From NCBI RefSeq assembly GCF_000282335.1, contig NZ_AKJM01000106.1:1-64000 (forward strand): DNA of 64,000 nt, given 5' to 3'. The notes beneath the pieces were generated by a model that saw nothing but the letters and a program-made list of their open reading frames with translations, ran no database searches and was not told where the DNA came from. Of this stretch, positions 1 to 6,632 are shown in pieces; position 1 is the first letter of the stretch, and every line of letters begins with the position of its first letter. A program made the position numbers and the translations under genes. This DNA comes from Pseudomonas sp. GM48 (GTDB taxonomy: Bacteria > Pseudomonadota > Gammaproteobacteria > Pseudomonadales > Pseudomonadaceae).

Positions 1-128
1 TGCCGAGCCTGCGAGGCTGCGTCCGGCGGCGCAGCCGTCGTAGAGTCGGCAAACAAGGTCTGCCGATACACCGCAAGTTCCGGTTTTACGACGGCTGCGC
101 CGCCGGACGCAGCCTCGCGAGCTCGGCA
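1..128. repeat. Long palindromic REP/BIME-like element
   Basis: Two arms of about 42 bases (1-42 and 87-128) are near-perfect reverse complements around a 44-base spacer. Each arm carries the core GGCTGCGTCCGGCGGCGCAG. The second arm is followed by GCAGCTGCTACG, resembling the ends of Pseudomonas REP units. No ORF fits here. The element may begin before the window. The rest of the gap up to 391 shows no gene. Confidence 0.7.
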
Positions 129-391
129 GCTGCTACGTGAGTCGAGGTGCGACGACAGGTGGCCGAATAATGTTGGATTGGGGAACCTTTTAAAGCACCG
201 AGGCGTCCACTCCCCCGTTACGACCACTCGTCGGGGGCCTGAAACACCTGCAATTCAGCCTGACGAGGCTGTGCTCATGGCTCGCTATCACGCCGCATTG
301 CCGGCCTGAACGAGCTGCTTCTCGCGAACATTTCTTCGGCAGCCAAGTAAGGCATTGCCAGTGTTCGCCGACTGAAAAAAGGAGTCCGCCT

Positions 392-1108
392 GTGGCTATC
401 CACTATGGCAAAGGGCTGATAGGAGGCGCGCTGGTAATCGCCCTTCTGGCCCTGCTGATCCACTGGATCGGCATCAACACGATCGAACATTACCGCGACG
501 ATTTGTTGTTTTACCTGCAAGCTCATCTGATTCTTGTCCTCGCTTCCATGCTGGCCGCCCTTGTCGTGGGCATTCCTGCCGGCATCCTCCTCAGCCGCCC
601 GTCCATGGTCGGCCGCGCCGAACGCTTCATGCAGTTCTTCAATATCGGTAACACCGTGCCACCACTGGCCGTGCTCGCGATTGCGCTGGGCATCCTCGGC
701 ATCGGCAGTGGCCCGGCCATCTTCGCCCTGTTCCTCGCTTCATTGTTGCCCATCGTGCGTAACACCTACGAAGGCCTGAAAAACGTCCAGGGCTCGCTCA
801 AGGAAGCAGCGGTCGGCATTGGCATGACCCCGCGCCAGGTGCTGTGGAAAGTCGAACTGCCGAACGCCGTGCCGATCATCATCGGTGGTGTTCGCGTGGC
901 GTTAGCGATCAACGTCGGGACAGCGCCGCTGGCGTTCCTGATCGGTGCTAACAGTCTCGGCAGCCTGATATTCCCCGGCATTGCCCTGAACAATCAGCCG
1001 CAGTTGCTGCTCGGCGCGGCGTGTACCGCGTTGCTGGCCCTGCTGCTCGATGGCCTGGTGACCCTCGCCAGCCGCCTCTGGCTCGAACGCGGCTTGCGCC
1101 CGTCTTAA
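392..1108 (+). CDS. Osmoprotectant ABC transporter permease (first permease)
   Basis: Inner-membrane permease of a glycine betaine/carnitine/choline-type importer (OpuC/YehZYXW family), 238 residues. It has an N-terminal membrane segment (about 10-28), further hydrophobic helices, and the binding-protein-dependent permease EAA loop around residues 125-160, including KEAAVGIGMTPRQVLWKVEL, which docks on the ATPase. The GTG start at 392 follows AAAAGGAGTCCGCCT, a good ribosome site. It opens a four-gene cluster (permease, binding protein, permease, ATPase), all on the plus strand with short gaps, so co-transcription is likely. Family assignment is secure; the exact substrate is inferred. Confidence 0.93.
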   Translation: MAIHYGKGLIGGALVIALLALLIHWIGINTIEHYRDDLLFYLQAHLILVLASMLAALVVGIPAGILLSRPSMVGRAERFMQFFNIGNTVPPLAVLAIALGILGIGSGPAIFALFLASLLPIVRNTYEGLKNVQGSLKEAAVGIGMTPRQVLWKVELPNAVPIIIGGVRVALAINVGTAPLAFLIGANSLGSLIFPGIALNNQPQLLLGAACTALLALLLDGLVTLASRLWLERGLRPS

Positions 1109-1128
1109 GCCCCGGCAAAGGAATCGTC

Positions 1129-2022
1129 ATGAAAACATCAAGCTTTTTACTAGGCTGCGTTCTGCTGTGCGCAGGATTTGCCCAGGCTGCGGAAAAACCG
1201 TTGATCCGCATCGGCGCCCGGGTGTTCACCGAACAGACCCTGCTCGCGGAAATCACCGCTCAATACCTACGCAGCAAAGGTTATGACGCTCAGGTCACCG
1301 GTGGCCTGGGCAGCAACCTGGCCCGTAGTGCCCAGGAAAGCGGTCAACTGGACATGCTCTGGGAATACACCGGCGTGTCCCTGGTGTCCTACAACCATGT
1401 GACGGAGAAACTCGACAGCCAGCAGTCACTGGCACGGGTCACTGAACTGGACGCGAAGAAAGGCCTGGCCTGGCTCTCGCCGTCGAAATTCAGCAACACC
1501 TATGCACTGGCGCTGCCGGCAAACATCGCCGCCGAGTACCCGCAAGTCCGCACCATCAGTGACCTCGACCGCACATTGCGCGCCGAGGCCAAGGACAATC
1601 CGCTGGTGGCGCTGGACACCGAGTTTGCCAACCGCTCCGACGGCCTGGCCGGCATGGTCGAGCGCTACGGCATGGACCTGACCCGTAAAAACATCCGGCA
1701 GATGGACGCCGGTCTGGTCTACACCGCCCTGCGCAACGGCCAGGTGTTTGCTGGCCTGGTCTACACCACCGACGGACGCTTGAGCGCGTTCAAGCTCAAA
1801 TTGCTGGAAGACGACAAACACTACTTCCCCGACTACACCGCCGCGCCAGTTGTGCGTCAGGCGTATCTCGATGCACATCCGCAACTGGCAGCCCAGCTCA
1901 AGCCGCTGGCCGACCTGTTCGATGACGAAACCATGCGTCAGCTCAACGCCCGGGTTGATGTCGATCATCAAAGCCCTGCATCCGTTGCCGCAGATTTCCT
2001 GCGCCAGCATCCCTTGAACTGA
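1129..2022 (+). CDS. Osmoprotectant ABC transporter substrate-binding protein
   Basis: Periplasmic solute-binding protein of the OpuAC/OsmF type, 297 residues. The ATG at 1129 begins a clear Sec signal peptide (MKTSSFLL, hydrophobic core, cleavage near FAQAA-EK at about residue 21), which decides the start; the frame stays open upstream but overlaps the preceding permease. The mature part opens with IRIGARVFTEQTLLAEI and contains GGLGSNLARSAQ and LWEYTG, typical of quaternary-amine binding proteins. It captures glycine betaine, carnitine, choline or a related compound and delivers it to the flanking permeases. Substrate specificity cannot be read from the sequence. Confidence 0.92.
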   Translation: MKTSSFLLGCVLLCAGFAQAAEKPLIRIGARVFTEQTLLAEITAQYLRSKGYDAQVTGGLGSNLARSAQESGQLDMLWEYTGVSLVSYNHVTEKLDSQQSLARVTELDAKKGLAWLSPSKFSNTYALALPANIAAEYPQVRTISDLDRTLRAEAKDNPLVALDTEFANRSDGLAGMVERYGMDLTRKNIRQMDAGLVYTALRNGQVFAGLVYTTDGRLSAFKLKLLEDDKHYFPDYTAAPVVRQAYLDAHPQLAAQLKPLADLFDDETMRQLNARVDVDHQSPASVAADFLRQHPLN

Positions 2023-2034
2023 GGAGGAGACGAC

Positions 2035-2688
2035 ATGGATTTTCTCAACGCCTTTTCCCATCTCGACTGGGCGCAAGTGCTGCACCTGACCTGGCAACAC
2101 ATCACCCTGGTCGGCATCGCCGTGAGCCTGGCGATTCTGGTCGGCGTGCCGCTGGGCATTCTGATGACGCGGTTCCCAACTCTCGCAGGTCCCTTGCAGG
2201 CCAGCGCCACGGTGCTGCTGACCATCCCGTCGATTGCCCTGTTCGGTTTGTTGTTGCCGGTGTACTCGACATTCGGCCAGGGCCTGGGGCCGATGCCGGC
2301 GATCACCGCGGTGTTTCTCTACTCGCTGCTGCCGATCATGCGTAACACCTATCTGGCCCTGACCAGCGTCGAGCCGGGCATCCGCGAAGCTGCGCGCGGC
2401 ATCGGCATGACCTTCGGCCAGCGCCTGCGCATGGTTGAGCTGCCCATCGCCGTGCCGGTGATCCTCGCCGGCGTGCGCACCGCCGTGGTCATGAACATCG
2501 GCGTGATGACCATCGCCGCCACCATCGGCGCTGGCGGCCTCGGCGTACTCATCCTCGCTTCCATCAGCCGCAGCGACATGTCGATGCTGATTGTCGGCGC
2601 CGTGCTGGTCAGTGTGCTGGCGATCATCGCCGACCTCTTTCTGCAAGTGCTGCAACGCTCGTTGACCCCAAAAGGACTCCTGAAATGA
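2035..2688 (+). CDS. Osmoprotectant ABC transporter permease (second permease)
   Basis: Second membrane subunit, 217 residues and mostly hydrophobic. The EAA loop (IREAARGIGMTFGQRLRMVE, about residues 117-136) parallels the first permease; the two probably form the heterodimeric channel. The ATG follows GAGGAGACGAC, a strong ribosome site 12 bases after the binding-protein stop. Its end overlaps the ATPase start in ATGA, indicating translational coupling. The C-terminal half contains GVMTIAATIGAGGLGVLI, usual for OpuCB/OpuCD-like permeases. Confidence 0.93.
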   Translation: MDFLNAFSHLDWAQVLHLTWQHITLVGIAVSLAILVGVPLGILMTRFPTLAGPLQASATVLLTIPSIALFGLLLPVYSTFGQGLGPMPAITAVFLYSLLPIMRNTYLALTSVEPGIREAARGIGMTFGQRLRMVELPIAVPVILAGVRTAVVMNIGVMTIAATIGAGGLGVLILASISRSDMSMLIVGAVLVSVLAIIADLFLQVLQRSLTPKGLLK

Positions 2689-3842
2689 TCGAACTTCAAA
2701 ACCTCAGCAAGACCTTCCAAAGCAACGGCAAAGATGTGAAAGCCGTGGACTCGGTGAGCCTGACTGTCAATGAAGGCGAAATCTGTGTGTTCCTCGGGCC
2801 CTCGGGTTGCGGCAAAAGCACCACGCTGAAAATGATCAACCGCCTGATCAAGCCGACCTCGGGCAAGATCCTGATCAACGGCGAAGACACCACCGACCTC
2901 GACGCTGTGACGCTGCGGCGCAATATCGGTTACGTGATCCAGCAGATCGGCCTGTTCCCGAACATGACCATCGAAGAGAACATTGTGGTGGTGCCGAAGC
3001 TGCTCGGCTGGGACAAACAGAAATGCCACGACCGCGCCCGCGAGTTGATGAACATGATCAAGCTCGAACCCAAGCAATACCTGCATCGCTATCCGCGGGA
3101 GTTGTCCGGTGGTCAGCAGCAGCGGATCGGCGTAATCCGCGCACTGGCCGCAGATGCACCGTTGCTGTTGATGGACGAACCGTTCGGCGCGGTCGACCCG
3201 ATCAACCGCGAAATGATCCAGAACGAATTCTTCGAGATGCAGCGGGCGCTGAACAAGACCGTGATCATGGTCAGCCATGACATCGACGAGGCGATCAAGC
3301 TCGGCGACAAGATCGCGATCTTCCGCGCCGGCAAGCTATTGCAGATTGATCACCCGGACACGTTGCTCGCGCATCCGGCAGACGAGTTTGTCAGCAACTT
3401 CGTCGGTCAGGACAGCACACTCAAGCGCCTGCTGTTGGTAAAAGCCGAAGACGCGGCGGACAACGCGCCCTCCGTCAGCCCGCAAACCCCGGTGGCCGAA
3501 GCGCTGGAGTTGATGGACGAGCACGACCGACGCTACGTGGTGGTCACTTGTGCCGAGAACAAAGCCCTGGGTTACGTGCGCCGTCGCGACCTGCACCGCC
3601 AGACCGGCACCTGCGCGCAGTACCAACGCGAGTTCAACGCCACGGCGGCGTACGACGAACATCTGCGCATCCTGCTGTCGCGCATGTACGAGTTCAATCG
3701 GGCGTGGTTGCCGGTGATGGATGCCGAGCGAGTGTTTTTGGGTGAGGTGACACAGGAATCGATTGCGGCCTACCTGAGTTCCGGACGTTCGCGGAGGATG
3801 AAGACCAATATCGTCTCGCCTGCCGAGGCAGAGATCGCCTGA
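2685..3842 (+). CDS. Osmoprotectant ABC transporter ATP-binding protein with CBS domains
   Basis: Cytoplasmic ATPase subunit, 385 residues, OpuCA/ProV-like. Walker A GPSGCGKST lies at residues 38-46, the signature LSGGQQQR near 140, and Walker B LLLMDEPFGAVD just after it, followed by the switch histidine in VMVSHDIDEA. Residues from about 255 to 370 look like a tandem CBS pair (PVAEALELMDEHDRRYVVV and DEHLRILLSRMYEFNRAWLPV). In OpuA-type systems this pair senses ionic strength, which fits an osmoprotectant transporter. It overlaps the upstream permease by four bases and is the last gene of the cluster; a REP element follows. Confidence 0.95.
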   Translation: MIELQNLSKTFQSNGKDVKAVDSVSLTVNEGEICVFLGPSGCGKSTTLKMINRLIKPTSGKILINGEDTTDLDAVTLRRNIGYVIQQIGLFPNMTIEENIVVVPKLLGWDKQKCHDRARELMNMIKLEPKQYLHRYPRELSGGQQQRIGVIRALAADAPLLLMDEPFGAVDPINREMIQNEFFEMQRALNKTVIMVSHDIDEAIKLGDKIAIFRAGKLLQIDHPDTLLAHPADEFVSNFVGQDSTLKRLLLVKAEDAADNAPSVSPQTPVAEALELMDEHDRRYVVVTCAENKALGYVRRRDLHRQTGTCAQYQREFNATAAYDEHLRILLSRMYEFNRAWLPVMDAERVFLGEVTQESIAAYLSSGRSRRMKTNIVSPAEAEIA

Positions 3843-3866
3843 TCAATAAATAGTCAAAACCGAACT

Positions 3867-3970
3867 TGTGGCGAGGGAGCTTGCTCCCGCTGGGTCGCGA
3901 AGCGGCCCCTCTTTGCAAAAAAGAGCGGGGACTGCTGCGCAGTCCAGCGGGAGCAAGCTCCCTCGCCACA
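3867..3970. repeat. REP pair (BIME), GTGGCGAGGGAGC family
   Basis: Two inverted copies of TGTGGCGAGGGAGCTTGCTCCC enclose a spacer that itself contains small inverted repeats. The same unit recurs at 28661-28769 and, as a single hairpin, at 32652-32683. This is typical of REP sequences mobilised by RAYT transposases and lies in the gap after the osmoprotectant cluster. Confidence 0.85.
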
Positions 3971-4099
3971 GATTTTTTACGGCTTCAAACGCTGGAAAAA
4001 AATATCAACATCACGGTATTTAACAGCCCTGCAAAAGCGCCCGCCGCATCATCCAAAATCCCCCTCAGACCACTCTCTCGCCCCTAACGTCGCCGAAGT

Positions 4100-4495
4100 T
4101 GACGCCATCACACTTATCTATGACTTGGCGCACAACAGCAGCGAACGTGCAGATATTTTTAACACTTAACAAATCCTGGGGAACATCCGACTGTCATCTG
4201 AGTCGGTTACAAAGAGTGATGCTCGCAACGCGCGTCAGAAGAGTGCAAAAACGCGACATTTTTTGTTGATCTCAAGCCCCTCACGCCCTAAAGTTCGCGC
4301 CGAACGTCCATGCTGGAAACGATCCATCCGGCTCAAGTACTGACGACGAGACAGCAAGGCCAAGGGCGCAGCGCTCCCATGGCCTTTTTGCTTTCGGCGA
4401 CATGCCTTGGGAAGTAGGCGAACCAAAGTGGGGATACGGAGGACGTTCATTTGCACCCATTGTTTTTACCCGTTTGCCATTAGGAGCTCCCAGGT
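4100..4495 (+). other. Long non-coding stretch upstream of speC, possible sRNA or leader
   Basis: About 400 bases without a convincing ORF between the REP pair and speC. It ends in a strong terminator-like hairpin (4354-4390) on the plus strand, although no gene lies immediately before it on that strand. This arrangement is what a small RNA, or an attenuated 5' leader of speC, would give. The base composition is mixed, with an AT-rich part around 4150-4270. I recognise no known RNA family in it. Confidence 0.35.
4354..4390 (+). terminator. Intrinsic terminator-like hairpin upstream of speC
   Basis: AAGGCCA (4356-4362) pairs with TGGCCTT (4380-4386). The interior GGGCGCAGCGCTCCC extends the stem with one mismatch, and a short T run follows at 4385-4389. 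It lies about 105 bases before the speC start codon, so it would end either a small RNA or an attenuated leader transcript. Confidence 0.55.
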
Positions 4496-5659
4496 ATGTC
4501 GATCCAGGTCGAAGACTATTTCGCGCGCGAAACCTTTCAGAAAATGAAGGCGTTCGCCGACAAACAGGAAACCCCGTTCGTGGTGATCGACACCGCGATG
4601 ATCGCCCAGGCCTATGACGACCTGCGCGCCGGTTTCGAATTCGCCAAGGTCTACTACGCGGTCAAGGCCAACCCGGCCGTCGAGATCATCGACCTGCTCA
4701 AAGAGAAAGGTTCGAGCTTCGACATCGCCTCGATCTACGAGCTGGACAAAGTGCTCGGTCGCGGCGTCAGCGCCGACCAAATCAGCTACGGCAACACCAT
4801 CAAGAAATCCAAGGACATCCGCTACTTCTACGAGAAGGGCGTGCGCCTGTTCGCCACCGACTCCGAAGCCGACCTGCGCAACATCGCCAAGGCCGCCCCA
4901 GGTGCAAAAGTCTACGTACGCATCCTGACCGAAGGCTCGACCACCGCCGACTGGCCGTTGTCGCGCAAATTCGGCTGCCAGACCGACATGGCCATGGACC
5001 TGCTGATCCTCGCTCGCGACCTGGGCCTGGTGCCTTACGGCATCTCGTTCCACGTCGGCTCGCAGCAGCGCGACATCAGCGTCTGGGACGCGGCGATCGC
5101 CAAGGTCAAAGTGATCTTCGAACGCCTGAAGGAAGAAGACGGCATTCACCTGAAGCTGATCAACATGGGCGGTGGCTTCCCGGCCAACTACATCACCCGC
5201 ACCAACAGCCTGGAAACCTACGCGGAAGAAATCATCCGCTTCCTGAAAGAAGACTTCGGTGATGACTTGCCGGAAATCATCCTCGAGCCAGGCCGCTCGC
5301 TGATCGCCAACGCCGGCATCCTGGTCAGCGAAGTGGTGCTGGTCGCGCGCAAATCCCGCACCGCGGTAGAGCGCTGGGTGTACACGGATGTGGGCAAGTT
5401 CTCCGGCCTGATCGAAACCATGGATGAAGCCATCAAGTTCCCGATCTGGACCGAGAAGAAGGGCGAGATGGAAGAAGTGGTCATCGCCGGCCCGACCTGC
5501 GACAGCGCCGACATCATGTACGAAAACTACAAGTACGGCCTGCCGCTGAACCTGGCCATCGGTGATCGCCTGTACTGGCTGTCGACCGGTGCGTACACCA
5601 CCAGCTACAGCGCTGTTGAATTCAACGGCTTCCCGCCGCTGAAGTCGTTCTACGTGTAA
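4496..5659 (+). CDS. speC: Ornithine decarboxylase, PLP fold III
   Basis: Decarboxylates L-ornithine to putrescine, the entry step of polyamine synthesis; cytoplasmic. The 387 residues match the short alanine-racemase-fold (type III) decarboxylases of pseudomonads, not the large E. coli SpeC. The PLP lysine is in YYAVKANP (Lys57). HVGSQ, the glycine-rich NMGGGFPANY, the phosphate-binding EPGRS and the C-terminal GPTCDSADIM with its catalytic cysteine are all present. Some relatives also accept lysine or diaminopimelate, so a broader ornithine/lysine range is possible. AGGAGCTCCCAGGT precedes the ATG. A strong terminator follows the stop codon. Confidence 0.95.
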   Translation: MSIQVEDYFARETFQKMKAFADKQETPFVVIDTAMIAQAYDDLRAGFEFAKVYYAVKANPAVEIIDLLKEKGSSFDIASIYELDKVLGRGVSADQISYGNTIKKSKDIRYFYEKGVRLFATDSEADLRNIAKAAPGAKVYVRILTEGSTTADWPLSRKFGCQTDMAMDLLILARDLGLVPYGISFHVGSQQRDISVWDAAIAKVKVIFERLKEEDGIHLKLINMGGGFPANYITRTNSLETYAEEIIRFLKEDFGDDLPEIILEPGRSLIANAGILVSEVVLVARKSRTAVERWVYTDVGKFSGLIETMDEAIKFPIWTEKKGEMEEVVIAGPTCDSADIMYENYKYGLPLNLAIGDRLYWLSTGAYTTSYSAVEFNGFPPLKSFYV

Positions 5660-5671
5660 CCGACACGTTCC

Positions 5672-5706
5672 AAAAAAAAAGGCCCATGCGTACATGGGCC
5701 TTTTTT
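5672..5706. terminator. Bidirectional intrinsic terminator
   Basis: GGCCCATG-CGTA-CATGGGCC (5681-5700) is a perfect 8-bp stem flanked by A9 on the left and T6 on the right, so it can end speC from the left and the convergent toxin-island genes from the right. It also marks the edge of the AT-richer island. Confidence 0.93.
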
Positions 5707-6583
5707 ATTTGCGCAGCCAATTCTCCAATTCGCTGATCATCGCCAGGCATTCGGTTCCGCCTTCGTTAATGGAGGCCAGGTTGAAATTCAACTCGCCAAG
5801 CCTGGAGGCACTCTTTGCCTGCAAGAGTTCGTTGATCACACCATCAGTACGATGATAAAGCCCTTCAAGGAACACTCCCATCCGCGAACTGACAGAGGAA
5901 AAAGCACTGAACAGAGCTGCCACATCGGCCTTGTATTCTGAGGCCCGCAGAGACGCATTCGAATTGGAATAATCGATGTCCCAGACCGGTGTGGTCACAA
6001 GTTGGCGGAACAACTCCTGTACAACAGTGGGCGTTGTATGGCACTGACAGCAGCGATGGTCCATTGCACGTAAAAAGACTGATTTGAGTCCAAATGACTC
6101 GTCATACACTTCCACAACCGTGTACTTGAGCTGTCGTATCGCAGCTCTCAATCCATAAAATCGAAGCGCCAACTCATGAATCAAGTCCGGAATGTTCCTG
6201 GGTGGAAACAATTGCCAGATCGGGGATCTGGAGAGACTGAATAACCTGAAATCCACCAGGCCTATGGGTTCGTTCCGGGAGGTTTGCCGGGTTATTTCCA
6301 GCGCTTCATGGGTGAACACTTGAAGATCTTCAACATACCCGCTGCTCAGAAGTCGTACATCTTCAGTGCGCCCCCAAAAACCCTGCAGATATTGCTCATT
6401 GAAGCGGGCATCTTCCAAACGCGAATCCCTGGCCAGAACCGCCAGTTGATGGCCGCTTTTTCTACGCTGCTCGAATACCACCGGTATATTGCGGAAAGTC
6501 GGATGCAGGGAACCAAGAAACCGCGTGTATCGATCCAACACTAATCGTTGCGCTACCGTCAATTCATAGTCGAGTATGTTCAT
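5705..6583 (-). CDS. Unrecognised protein, downstream partner of the XaxAB-like toxin gene
   Basis: Hypothetical protein of 292 residues from the ATG at 6583. The frame stays open to a TTG at 6622 (305 residues), but neither start has a well-spaced ribosome site. I recognise no family. There is no signal peptide or clear membrane helix. It is rich in Arg, Leu and Phe, with one cysteine cluster (HRCCQCHTTP, around residue 190) that could bind metal, and a helical, weakly heptad C-terminus (LNFNLASINEGGTECLAMIS). It lies 49 bases after the toxin gene (10 bases if the TTG is used) and shares its AT-richer composition, so the two are probably one operon. An accessory, immunity or second toxin subunit role is possible but only inferred from position. 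Confidence 0.7.
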   Translation of the reverse strand: MNILDYELTVAQRLVLDRYTRFLGSLHPTFRNIPVVFEQRRKSGHQLAVLARDSRLEDARFNEQYLQGFWGRTEDVRLLSSGYVEDLQVFTHEALEITRQTSRNEPIGLVDFRLFSLSRSPIWQLFPPRNIPDLIHELALRFYGLRAAIRQLKYTVVEVYDESFGLKSVFLRAMDHRCCQCHTTPTVVQELFRQLVTTPVWDIDYSNSNASLRASEYKADVAALFSAFSSVSSRMGVFLEGLYHRTDGVINELLQAKSASRLGELNFNLASINEGGTECLAMISELENWLRK

Positions 6584-6632
6584 GTTCTTTGGAGGAAGGT
6601 GAGCGTATGCCCCCCTCCTCAACTCATTATTA

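Noticed and set aside
4235..4456. Small ORFs in the speC upstream stretch
   Set aside because: They lack ribosome sites, overlap each other on opposite strands and run through the terminator hairpin.
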